From the NCBI GenBank assembly GCA_964019655.1, contig CAXHTR010000007.1, positions 1 to 64,000 of the forward strand: a DNA stretch of 64,000 nt, read 5' to 3'. Shown here piece after piece: positions 1 to 11,126 of this stretch. The notes under the pieces are model-generated. The model made no database searches. It saw only the letters and a list, made by a program, of their open reading frames with translations, and was not told the DNA's origin. Source of the DNA: Perkinsela sp. pyNocScin1 (lineage: Eukaryota; Euglenozoa; Kinetoplastea; Prokinetoplastida; Perkinselidae). Both the position numbers and the translations under genes were made by a program. The first letter of the stretch is position 1. The number at the start of each line of letters is the position of its first letter.

Positions 1-3000
1 TGCAGAACTCCACTCGCGGGGGGGTCTCGTACTCTTTTGTTGTCGGTGCAGAACTCCACTCGCGGGGGGGTCTCGTACGCTTTTGTTGTCGGTGCAGAAC
101 TCTACTCGCGGGGGGGTCTCGTACGCTTTTGTTGTCGGTGCAGAACTCCACTCGCGGGGGGGTCTCGTACGCTTTTGTTGTCGGTGCAGAACTCCACTCG
201 CGGGGGGGTCTCGTACTCTTTTCTTGTCGGTGCAGAACTCCACTCGCGGGGGGGTCTCGTACGCTTTTGTTGTCGGTGCAGAACTCCACTCGCGGGGGGT
301 CTCGTACTCTTTTGTTGTCGGTGCAGAACTCCACTCGCGGGGGGGTCTCGTACGCTTTTGTTGTCGGTGCAGAACTCTACTCGCGGGGGGGTCTCGTACG
401 CTTTTGTTGTCGGTGCAGAACTCCACTCGCGGGGGGGTCTCGTACGCTTTTGTTGTCGGTGCAGAACTCCACTCGCGGGGGGGTCTCGTACGCTTTTGTT
501 GTCGGTGCAGAACTCCACTCGCGGGGGGGTCTCGTACGCTTTTGTTGTCGGTGCAGAACTCCACTCGCGGGGGGGTCTCGTACTCTTTTGTTGTCGGTGC
601 AGAACTCCACTCGCGGGGGGGTCTCGTACGCTTTTGTTGTCGGTGCAGAACTCCACTCGCGGGGGGTCTCGTACGCTTTTGTTGTCGGTGCAGAACTCCA
701 CTCGCGGGGGGGTCTCGTACTCTTTTGTTGTCGGTGCAGAACTCCACTCGCGGGGGGTCTCGTACGCTTTTGTTGTCGGTGCAGAACTCCACTCGCGGGG
801 GGGTCTCGTACGCTTTTGTTGTCGGTGCACAACTCCACTCGCGGGGGGGTCTCGTACTCTTTTGTTGTCGGTGCAGAACTCCACTCGCGGGGGGGGTCTC
901 GTACGCTTTTGTTGTCGGTGCAGAACTCCACTCGCGGGGGGGTCTCGTACTCTTTTGTTGTCGGTGCAGAACTCCACTCGCGGGGGGGTCTCGTACTCTT
1001 TTGTTGTCGGTGCAGAACTCTACTCGCGGGGGGGTCTCGTACGCTTTTGTTGTCGGTGCAGAACTCCACTCGCGGGGGGGTCTCGTACGTTTTTGTTGTC
1101 GGTGCAGAACTCCACTCGCGGGGGGGTCTCGTACGCTTTTGTTGTCGGTGCAGAACTCCACTCGCGGGGGGGGTCTCGTACGCTTTTGTTGTCGGTGCAG
1201 AACTCCACTCGCGGGGGGGTCTCGTACGCTTTTGTTGTCGGTGCAGAACTCCACTCGCGGGGGGGGGTCTCGTACTCTTTTGTTGTCGGTGCAGAACTCC
1301 ACTCGCGGGGGGGTCTCGTACGCTTTTGTTGTCGGTGCAGAACTCCACTCGCGGGGGGGTCTCGTACTCTTTTCTTGTCGGTGCAGAACTCCACTCGCGG
1401 GGGGGTCTCGTACTCTTTTGTTGTCGGTGCAGAACTCCACTCGCGGGGGGGTCTCGTACGCTTTTGTTGTCGGTGTAGAACTCCACTCGCGGGGGGGTCT
1501 CGTACTCTTTTGTTGTCGGTGCAGAACTCCACTCGCGGGGGGGTCTCGTACTCTTTTGTTGTCGGTGCAGAACTCCACTCGCGGGGGGGGTCTCGTACGC
1601 TTTTGTTGTCGGTGCAGAACTCCACTCGCGGGGGGGGGGGGGGGTCTCGTACGCTTTTGTTGTCGGTGCAGAACTCCACTCGCGGGGGGGTCTCGTACGC
1701 TTTTGTTGTCGGTGCAGAACTCCACTCGCGGGGGGGTCTCGTACGCTTTTGTTGTCGGTGCAGAACTCCACTCGCGGAGGGGTCTCGTACTCTTTTGTTG
1801 TCGGTGCAGAACTCCACTCGCGGGGGGGTCTCGTACGCTTTTGTTGTCGGTGCAGAACTCCACTCGCGGGGGGGTCTCGTACGCTTTTGTTGTCGGTGCA
1901 GAACTCCACTCGCGGGGGGGTCTCGTACTCTTTTCTTGTCGGTGCAGAACCCTACTCGCGGGGGGGTCTCGTACGCTTTTGTTGTCGGTGCAGAACTCTA
2001 CTCGCGGGGGGGTCTCGTACTCTTTTGTTGTCGGTGCAGAACTCCACTCGCGGGGGGGTCTCGTACGCTTTTGTTGTCGGTGCAGAACTCCACTCGCGGG
2101 GGGGTCTCGTACGCTTTTGTTGTCGGTGCAGAACTCCACTCGCGGGGGGGTCTCGTACGCTTTTCTTGTCGGTGCAGAACTCCACTCGCGGGGGGGTCTC
2201 GTACTCTTTTGTTGTCGGTGCAGAACTCCACTCGCGGGGGGGTCTCGTACGCTTTTGTTGTCGGTGTAGAACTCCACTCGCGGGGGGGTCTCGTACTCTT
2301 TTGTTGTCGGTGCAGAACTCCACTCGCGGGGGGGTCTCGTACGCTTTTGTTGTCGGTGTAGAACTCCACTCGCGGGGGGGTCTCGTACTCTTTTGTTGTC
2401 GGTGCAGAACTCCACTCGCGGGGGGGTCTCGTACTCTTTTGTTGTCGGTGCAGAACTCCACTCGCGGGGGGGTCTCGTACGCTTTTGTTGTCGGTGCAGA
2501 ACTCCACTCGCGGGGGGGTCTCGTACGCTTTTGTTGTCGGTGCAGAACTCCACTCGCGGGGGGGTCTCGTACTCTTTTGTTGTCGGTGCAGAACTCCACT
2601 CGCGGGGGGGTCTCGTACGCTTTTGTTGTCGGTGCAGAACTCCACTCGCGGGGGGGTCTCGTACTCTTTTGTTGTCGGTGCAGAACTCCACTCGCGGGGG
2701 GGTCTCGTACTCTTTTGTTGTCGGTGCAGAACTCTACTCGCGGGGGGGTCTCGTACTCTTTTGTTGTCGGTGCAGAACTCCACTCGCGGGGGGGTCTCGT
2801 ACGCTTTTGTTGTCGGTGCAGAACTCCACTCGCGGGGGGGTCTCGTACGCTTTTGTTGTCGGTGCAGAACTCCACTCGCGGGGGGGTCTCGTACGCTTTT
2901 GTTGTCGGTGCAGAACTCCACTCGCGGGGGGGGTCTCGTACTCTTTTGTTGTCGGTGCAGAACTCCACTCGCGGGGGGGTCTCGTACGCTTTTGTTGTCG

Positions 3001-6000
3001 GTGCAGAACTCCACTCGCGGGGGGGGTCTCGTACGCTTTTGTTGTCGGTGCAGAACTCCACTCGCGGGGGGGTCTCGTACGCTTTTGTTGTCGGTGCAGA
3101 ACTCCACTCGCGGGGGGGGTCTCGTACTCTTTTGTTGTCGGTGCAGAACTCCACTCGCGGGGGGGTCTCGTACTCTTTTGTTGTCGGTGCAGAACTCTAC
3201 TCGCGGGGGGGTCTCGTACTCTTTTGTTGTCGGTGCAGAACTCCACTCGCGGGGGGGTCTCGTACGCTTTTGTTGTCGGTGCAGAACTCCACTCGCGGGG
3301 GGGTCTCGTACGCTTTTGTTGTCGGTGCAGAACTCCACTCGCGGGGGGGTCTCGTACGCTTTTGTTGTCGGTGCAGAACTCCACTCGCGGGGGGGTCTCG
3401 TACGCTTTTGTTGTCGGTGCAGAACTCCACTCGCGGGGGGGTCTCGTACTCTTTTGTTGTCGGTGCACAACTCCACTCGCGGGGGGGTCTCGTACGCTTT
3501 TGTTGTCGGTGCAGAACTCCACTCGCGGGGGGGTCTCGTACGCTTTTGTTGTCGGTGCAGAACTCCACTCGCGGGGGGGTCTCGTACGCTTTTGTTGTCG
3601 GTGCAGAACTCCACTCGCGGGGGGGTCTCGTACTCTTTTCTTGTCGGTGCAGAACTCCACTCGCGGGGGGGTCTCGTACGCTTTTGTTGTCGGTGCAGAA
3701 CTCTACTCGCGGGGGGGTCTCGTACTCTTTTGTTGTCGGTGCAGAACTCCACTCGCGGGGGGGTCTCGTACGCTTTTGTTGTCGGTGCAGAACTCCACTC
3801 GCGGGGGGGTCTCGTACTCTTTTGTTGTCGGTGCAGAACTCCACTCGCGGGGGGGTCTCGTACTCTTTTCTTGTCGGTGCAGAACTCCACTCGCGGGGGG
3901 GTCTCGTACGCTTTTGTTGTCGGTGCAGAACTCCACTCGCGGGGGGGTCTCGTACCCTTTTGTTGTCGGTGCAGAACTCCACTCGCGGGGGGGTCTCGTA
4001 CTCTTTTCTTGTCGGTGCAGAACTCCACTCGCGGGGGGGTCTCGTACTCTTTTGTTGTCGGTGCAGAACTCCACTCGCGGGGGGGTCTCGTACGCTTTTG
4101 TTGTCGGTGCAGAACTCCACTCGCGGGGGGGTCTCGTACTCTTTTGTTGTCGGTGCAGAACTCCACTCGCGGGGGGGTCTCGTACTCTTTTGTTGTCGGT
4201 GCAGAACTCCACTCGCGGGGGGGTCTCGTACTCTTTTGTTGTCGGTGCAGAACTCCACTCGCGGGGGGGTCTCGTACTCTTTTCTTGTCGGTGCAGAACT
4301 CCACTCGCGGGGGGGTCTCGTACGCTTTTGTTGTCGGTGCAGAACTCCACTCGCGGGGGGGTCTCGTACTCTTTTGTTGTCGGTGCAGAACTCCACTCGC
4401 GGGGGGGTCTCGTACGCTTTTGTTGTCGGTGCAGAACTCCACTCGCGGGGGGGTCTCGTACACTTTTGTTGTCGGTGCAGAACTCCACTCGCGGGGGGGG
4501 GGGTCTCGTACGCTTTTGTTGTCGGTGCAGAACTCCACTCGCGGGGGGGTCTCGTACGCTTTTGTTGTCGGTGCAGAACTCCACTCGCGGGGGGGTCTCG
4601 TACGCTTTTGTTGTCGGTGCAGAACTCCACTCGCGGGGGGGTCTCGTACTCTTTTGTTGTCGGTGCAGAACTCCACTCGCGGGGGGGTCTCGTACTCTTT
4701 TGTTGTCGGTGCAGAACTCCACTCGCGGGGGGTCTCGTACGCTTTTGTTGTCGGTGCAGAACTCCACTCGCGGGGGGGTCTCGTACTCTTTTGTTGTCGG
4801 TGCAGAACTCCACTCGCGGGGGGGTCTCGTACACTTTTGTTGTCGGTGCAGAACTCCACTCGCGGGGGGGGTCTCGTACGCTTTTGTTGTCGGTGCAGAA
4901 CTCCACTCGCGGGGGGGGGTCTCGTACGCTTTTGTTGTCGGTGCAGAACTCCACTCGCGGGGGGGTCTCGTACTCTTTTCTTGTCGGTGCAGAACTCCAC
5001 TCGCGGGGGGGTCTCGTACTCTTTTGTTGTCGGTGCAGAACTCCACTCGCGGGGGGGTCTCGTACGCTTTTGTTGTCGGTGCAGAACTCCACTCGCGGGG
5101 GGGTCTCGTACTCTTTTGTTGTCGGTGCAGAACTCCACTCGCGGGGGGGTCTCGTACTCTTTTGTTGTCGGTGCAGAACTCCACTCGCGGGGGGGTCTCG
5201 TACTCTTTTGTTGTCGGTGCAGAACTCCACTCGCGGGGGGGTCTCGTACTCTTTTCTTGTCGGTGCAGAACTCCACTCGCGGGGGGGTCTCGTACGCTTT
5301 TGTTGTCGGTGCAGAACTCCACTCGCGGGGGGGTCTCGTACTCTTTTGTTGTCGGTGCAGAACTCCACTCGCGGGGGGGTCTCGTACGCTTTTGTTGTCG
5401 GTGCAGAACTCCACTCGCGGGGGGGTCTCGTACACTTTTGTTGTCGGTGCAGAACTCCACTCGCGGGGGGGGGGGGGTCTCGTACGCTTTTGTTGTCGGT
5501 GCAGAACTCCACTCGCGGGGGGGTCTCGTACGCTTTTGTTGTCGGTGCAGAACTCCACTCGCGGGGGGGTCTCGTACGCTTTTGTTGTCGGTGCAGAACT
5601 CCACTCGCGGGGGGGTCTCGTACGCTTTTGTTGTCGGTGCAGAACTCCACTCGCGGGGGGGTCTCGTACTCTTTTCTTGTCGGTGCAGAACTCCACTCGC
5701 GGGGGGGTCTCGTACGCTTTTGTTGTCGGTGCAGAACTCCACTCGCGGGGGGGTCTCGTACTCTTTTGTTGTCGGTGCAGAACTCCACTCGCGGGGGGGT
5801 CTCGTACTCTTTTCTTGTCGGTGCAGAACTCCACTCGCGGGGGGGTCTCGTACTCTTTTGTTGTCGGTGCAGAACTCCACTCGCGGGGGGGTCTCGTACG
5901 CTTTTGTTGTCGGTGCAGAACTCCACTCGCGGGGGGGTCTCGTACTCTTTTGTTGTCGGTGCAGAACTCCACTCGCGGGGGGGTCTCGTACTCTTTTGTT

Positions 6001-7858
6001 GTCGGTGCAGAACTCCACTCGCGGGGGGGTCTCGTACTCTTTTGTTGTCGGTGCAGAACTCCACTCGCGGGGGGGTCTCGTACTCTTTTCTTGTCGGTGC
6101 AGAACTCCACTCGCGGGGGGGTCTCGTACGCTTTTGTTGTCGGTGCAGAACTCCACTCGCGGGGGGGTCTCGTACTCTTTTGTTGTCGGTGCAGAACTCC
6201 ACTCGCGGGGGGGTCTCGTACACTTTTGTTGTCGGTGCAGAACTCCACTCGCGGGGGGGGGGGGTCTCGTACGCTTTTGTTGTCGGTGCAGAACTCCACT
6301 CGCGGGGGGGTCTCGTACGCTTTTGTTGTCGGTGCAGAACTCCACTCGCGGGGGGGTCTCGTACGCTTTTGTTGTCGGTGCAGAACTCCACTCGCGGGGG
6401 GGTCTCGTACTCTTTTGTTGTCGGTGCAGAACTCCACTCGCGGGGGGGTCTCGTACTCTTTTGTTGTCGGTGCAGAACTCCACTCGCGGGGGGGTCTCGT
6501 ACGCTTTTGTTGTCGGTGCAGAACTCCACTCGCGGGGGGGTCTCGTACTCTTTTGTTGTCGGTGCAGAACTCCACTCGCGGGGGGGTCTCGTACACTTTT
6601 GTTGTCGGTGCAGAACTCCACTCGCGGGGGGGGGGGTCTCGTACGCTTTTGTTGTCGGTGCAGAACTCCACTCGCGGGGGGGTCTCGTACTCTTTTGTTG
6701 TCGGTGCAGAACTCCACTCGCGGGGGGGGTCTCGTACGCTTTTGTTGTCGGTGCAGAACTCCACTCGCGGGGGGGGGGGTCTCGTACGCTTTTGTTGTCG
6801 GTGCAGAACTCCACTCGCGGGGGGGTCTCGTACGCTTTTGTTGTCGGTGCAGAACTCCACTCGCGGGGGGGTCTCGTACTCTTTTCTTGTCGGTGCAGAA
6901 CTCCACTCGCGGGGGGGTCTCGTACGCTTTTGTTGTCGGTGCAGAACTCCACTCGCGGGGGGGTCTCGTACTCTTTTGTTGTCGGTGCAGAACTCCACTC
7001 GCGGGGGGGTCTCGTACGCTTTTGTTGTCGGTGCAGAACTCCACTCGCGGGGGGGTCTCGTACGCTTTTGTTGTCGGTGCAGAACTCCACTCGCGGGGGG
7101 GTCTCGTACGCTTTTGTTGTCGGTGCAGAACTCCACTCGCGGGGGGGTCTCGTACGCTTTTGTTGTCGGTGCAGAACTCCACTCGCGGGGGGGTCTCGTA
7201 CGCTTCTGTTGTCGGTGCAGAACTCCACTCGCGGGGGGGGGGGGGGGGTCTCGTACGCTTTTGTTGTCGGTGCAGAACTCCACTCGCGGGGGGGTCTCGT
7301 ACGCTTCTGTTGTCGGTGCAGAACTCCACTCGCGGGGGGGTCTCGTACTCTTTTGTTGTCGGTGCAGAACTCCACTCGCGGGGGGGTCTCGTACTCTTTT
7401 GTTGTCGGTGCAGAACTCCACTCGCGGGGGGGTCTCGTACGCTTTTGTTGTCGGTGCAGAACTCCACTCGCGGGGGGGGTCTCGTACGCTTTTGTTGTCG
7501 GTGCAGAACTCCACTCGCGGGGGGGTCTCGTACGCTTTTGTTGTCGGTGCAGAACTCCACTCGCGGGGGGGTCTCGTACGCTTTTGTTGTCGGTGCAGAA
7601 CTCCACTCGCGGGGGGGTCTCGTACGCTTTTGTTGTCGGTGCAGAACTCCACTCGCGGGGGGTCTCGTACGCTTTTGTTGTCGGTGCAGAACTCCACTCG
7701 CGGGGGGGTCTCGTACGCTTTTGTTGTCGGTGCAGAACTCCACTCGCGGGGGGGTCTCGTACTCTTTTGTTGTCGGTGCAGAACTCCACTCGCGGGGGGG
7801 TCTCGTACGCTTTTGTTGTCGGTGCAGAACTCCACTTGTGGGTTCTCGTCGACTTCAG
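1..7858. repeat. 46-bp minisatellite, about 170 tandem copies
   Basis: A 46-bp unit is repeated head to tail from the first base of the window to about 7836, followed by a decayed partial unit to about 7858. The unit contains TGCAGAACTCCACTCGC, a G run (usually 7), TCTCGTAC, then GCTTTTGTTGTCGG. Main variable sites are GTACGC/GTACTC/GTACAC, CTTTTGTTG/CTTTTCTTG, TCCAC/TCTAC and G-run length (6 to 16). No unit contains ATG or CAT. All six frames are nearly stop-free, so very long apparent reading frames on both strands are artefacts. The array is open at the left edge, so its true size is unknown. The G-rich strand is the plus strand. Confidence 0.98.
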
Positions 7859-8155
7859 GAGGCTGCTTTACGAATTTGTTCTATTATTTTAAGCTTCAAC
7901 CAGCTCGCGGGGCCTGTTGACTTGACACGGCTGCCGGAGAGCCTCGAAGTCCTCGAGATCGAGCGGAACGTGCTGACGGGAACTGTCGACGTCTCGAGGC
8001 TGCGGGGCATCGTTGTATGCCTTGGAAGCAATAATTTTTCGGGAATACTGGATCTGCGGACGATCCCAAAACCGACCGATTCACAAGAGAGGAAGGCGCT
8101 CTTGGCGTACCGCAACGCGGGGTTTACGGATGTACTTGGTATTCATGATGTGTAG
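7859..8155 (+). pseudogene. 3' end of an LRR gene cut off by the minisatellite
   Basis: The reading frame ending at 8155 encodes recognisable LRR units of this window's family (NQLAGPVDLTRLPESLEVL, then NVLTGTVDVSRL and NNFSGILDLRTIP) and a short charged tail ending GIHDV. There is no start codon, leader or C-x-W-x-G cap upstream. The sequence runs directly into the degraded last satellite unit, so about 180 or more N-terminal residues are missing. Either the satellite expanded inside or next to the gene, or a rearrangement joined the two. It is almost certainly non-functional as it stands. Confidence 0.8.
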
Positions 8156-9038
8156 GGGGGCTAGAGAGCATAAACCGATGATACAGACACGGATTGTGTA
8201 ATTGAGCATTTTATCAAGAGTGTTTCCGCATATTTTCGAGTGCCTTTGGTATTATATTCGTACGCATGTGTCTGAAAGCACGCTGCATTTGAACTATCAG
8301 CCAGAGGCTACCCAGACCCAGCTCGCAGAAGGCATAAAAGATCAAGCTTCTCATACCAATTAAGTACAGAAACTGAACTAATGTAGCAGAAATTAACGAA
8401 TGGCTGCTCGATTGCACCGGCTGTAGACGCAGAAGCTGCATTTACACACACACGCTAGCATGTGATCCGGACGTCCACCAGTATTTTTGCCGCGCTGGTG
8501 ATTGGGCGTGCCGGGTTCGACTCCGCCTGGCCGTGTTTTCAAGCGCAGGAGCCGCGAAGAACACAACACCAAGGGTTCTCGAGTAATCACTTACCTCAAT
8601 ACTAACTTGGCCTGATCAGGCTTAACTTCAGAGATCGGACGGGATCTGGTGCTTTCCTAATAGTATGATTGTATCCACACAGAGTTTTTCAGTACGTAGG
8701 CACACGTTCAGGTCTGTAAACGAGTTCGTGCGCGACGCGTGGTCACACACTACACCAACGCCACGCTTGAGCTTACACGTGAGTGGTTTCGCACCGTTGT
8801 GAGTTCGATTCCAGGCCGCTGTGTTTTCCGAGGCTGGCGTCGGACCTCAGCTCCGGGGAGTCTGAGGAAATCTGCAAGGCTGTTAGTGCAGTACGAGTCG
8901 GTTTCTGAGGTGGAGCAGCGTTCACTTAATCCAGCAGTTTTGCAAGGCGAATCTGATACTGGATGATCATATGAAAGCGTAACGGCTTGTCATTTGTCGT
9001 TATCCATGTTATTTGCACAGTGATGTGCATATTAGTGA
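8156..9038. other. gene-poor spacer with two B-box-like motifs
   Basis: No convincing gene is seen here; the short open frames lack ATG starts and family features. Two related stretches about 298 bp apart contain GGTTCGACTCC (8514-8524) and AGTTCGATTCC (8812-8822). Each is followed by GGCCG and TGTTTTC. They resemble the internal B box of RNA polymerase III genes or a tRNA-derived short repeat, but no cloverleaf with a paired T stem can be folded around either. Confidence 0.35.
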
Positions 9039-9377
9039 TTTAAATGCGCCGCTTTTTTCACATATGATTTTTTTAAAATGCCTCGCTTCGTGGAAAAATC
9101 GTATTTCCGGATTGTCTTTTACCTGAAGGAAATCAGGGATGAAGGAAAAAGAGGAAAAAGCCAAGAGCCAAGCGCCGGGCGTAGCCCGGTCCCATCATTT
9201 TCTGCTGCGAACCCAATGTGAAGCGCCGCAGGCGGGCCCAGGGCCGGAACGGACCCGAAGTCATGAAAAATACGACTATTCCTTTCACTGTTATTGTTCA
9301 CCTAAAAGCGCTAAATCATGCTTTTAAATGTGCCGCTAAAAAAGAAAAATTACAGCGAAAATACCGGCGCATTTAAA
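9039..9377. mobile_element. candidate MITE-like inverted-repeat element
   Basis: A 21-bp inverted repeat lies at 9039-9059 and 9357-9377, beginning TTTAAATGCGCCG, with 19 of 21 positions matching. Both ends carry TTAA, which could be a duplicated target site. The 339-bp interval has no gene. A related third motif, TTTAAATGTGCCGCT, lies at 9324-9338 just inside the right end. It may be a non-autonomous element, or part of the flank of the neighbouring transposase gene. No clean terminal repeats bracketing the transposase itself were found. Confidence 0.4.
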
Positions 9378-9660
9378 CCTAGAAGATGCAATGGCTAAAA
9401 TTAAGAGCTTAGAATGCTTGGGGGTTAAGGCAAAGCTCGCGGTATTTAAGTACAGGTGTGGACATTGCTCGAGTTGACATCTCTCAAATTTCAGCATGAA
9501 GTTCAAGTGGGGTAATTTTTGCATTTTTCGACAGATCTCGGCGAGAAGACGCCCTACATAAATATTTCAGCCTCATGTTGAGTATGTTCACTAACTTCCC
9601 ATAATTGAAAAATCGGGTTTTTTCACTTTTCAAACGTTCCACTTAATACATTTTTTAGCA

Positions 9661-10881
9661 ATGAGCGATCAGAAAAGAGGCCGGGGAAGGCCACCAAAGG
9701 ACGGCCCATCTTACAAGCCTTTTCCAGGGTTTGCTTGTAAAGGTTTTCTCACAGAAACAGGGTTCGCACAGGTTCTTTTTATGTTCGAAGTGGACATGCG
9801 GGAGTTAGGAAAGTTTGCCCCAGACGAAAAATATATTATAGGTTTTGGGCTCTCAAGAACAAGAGTTTACGAGCTGAAGCAGATTTTTCTCGAACGGCAA
9901 AAGAAGAAAGTGGAAGAGGAACAGGGATCTCCTGATGATGCTACCGAGATACGATTATCACCAAAGCAAGAGCGCAAGCGTGATCGCCAGGAAATTGTAC
10001 GACATCACTGCGAGACCAACAAGCAGACGAACTCATGTGCTATTCATAGGATTATCAAGCGTGAACATCCTGAGCTCATTGTGGAAAGGCGCACTATTAC
10101 CCGTGATGTCGATGAGGTTGGCTTCGCGCGGAAGAAGCGTCCTGAGTGTCCTGATAGCGGGCAAAAGGGTGGAGCTGAGTGGCAAGCGGAGCGGGTCGGG
10201 TTCTGTAAAGATCTCGTCGACAAGCATGAAGAGCTTCGTCACCTTTGCTTTGTCGACGAGTCCCCTGTTCGCGCCACTGATGGACCCCGGTACGAGATGT
10301 GTCGAAAGGACGAAGAGCCATCAGAACGCAAAAAGGTTCGCGCGTCGAAAGTCATGGTTTTCGGAGCTATCGGTGGTGGGGGCTTCAGATTCATTGTGAA
10401 CATGAATGGATTTGTTAGCAAAGAATCAGGAAACACGAAGATGGAGCAGTACATCCAGATGCTTGAAACAAGCTTTATACCCGCCATCACGATGTATTAT
10501 CGAGAATACAATGCTCGAGTCCCCGAATCGAAGCGCATATACCCCGTCGTCGTGCAGGATAATTGCCCAGTCCACGGGCCAAAGAATAATCGGGTACGAG
10601 AGCTTTTCGAAAAGAATAACATTGGACTGTTGCGGGACTGGCCTTCAAGAAGCCCTGACCTGAACGTCATAGAAAACTTGTGGGCCGAGCTAAAACGCCG
10701 TCTCGAGGAGCATGAAGTTTTTGACTTTCTTGTCAACAAGGAGAATGAGAGAATTCTTTATGAGGCTGCTGAAAAGCACTTTTATAATCTTCCTCGTAAC
10801 TTCATCGATACACTCGTTGAGTGTTTTAATCGTCGTCTGAAACAATGCATTGAGAAAGATGGTAAGCGTCTCAAGAATTAG
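9661..10881 (+). CDS. mariner/Tc1-like transposase (DD37E spacing)
   Basis: This 406-residue protein is probably a cut-and-paste DNA transposase. The start has an AT-hook-like GRGRPPK. Residues about 55-155 are basic and helical, consistent with the DNA-binding part. The DDE domain follows: CFVDES (Asp199), VVQDNCPVHG (Asp300) and SPDLNVIENLWAELK (Glu338). There are 37 residues between the second and third acidic residues, against 34 in classic Tc1 elements. The frame is uninterrupted and all three catalytic residues are present, so the copy may be recent or active. The protein is unlike the second transposase in this window (39046-40140). Confidence 0.9.
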   Translation: MSDQKRGRGRPPKDGPSYKPFPGFACKGFLTETGFAQVLFMFEVDMRELGKFAPDEKYIIGFGLSRTRVYELKQIFLERQKKKVEEEQGSPDDATEIRLSPKQERKRDRQEIVRHHCETNKQTNSCAIHRIIKREHPELIVERRTITRDVDEVGFARKKRPECPDSGQKGGAEWQAERVGFCKDLVDKHEELRHLCFVDESPVRATDGPRYEMCRKDEEPSERKKVRASKVMVFGAIGGGGFRFIVNMNGFVSKESGNTKMEQYIQMLETSFIPAITMYYREYNARVPESKRIYPVVVQDNCPVHGPKNNRVRELFEKNNIGLLRDWPSRSPDLNVIENLWAELKRRLEEHEVFDFLVNKENERILYEAAEKHFYNLPRNFIDTLVECFNRRLKQCIEKDGKRLKN

Positions 10882-11126
10882 GGCCCCGAAGGTACCAGAC
10901 AAAATATTTTCAAGGAATTTTTTTTAGAAGTATAAAGTTTAATCGCATATCGTTTAATCGTATTTTTGCGAGATTCTCTAGGCCAATGCGATTCTTTTCC
11001 ACTTGGAATTAGCTTTCTATCATTCATATGTGTCGAATGCCGAATGTTCACCATCTAATGTCCATACCTGTACATATACAGCGTTGTACGTTCGTGACCT
11101 CATGAAAGCAAAACTGATAGGGACAC

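Noticed and set aside
1-7858. CRISPR array
   Set aside because: There are no unique spacers; the whole 46-bp unit repeats, and the genome is eukaryotic.
37-7920. Long open frames of 265 to 2,047 residues on both strands in the satellite
   Set aside because: They contain no ATG within the array and arise only because the repeat unit has no stop codons.
8508-8830. tRNA genes
   Set aside because: Only B-box-like motifs are present; the T stem does not pair and no acceptor stem is found.
8739-8966. 75-residue plus-strand frame
   Set aside because: It starts with a non-ATG codon and overlaps the B-box-like repeat; no supporting feature.
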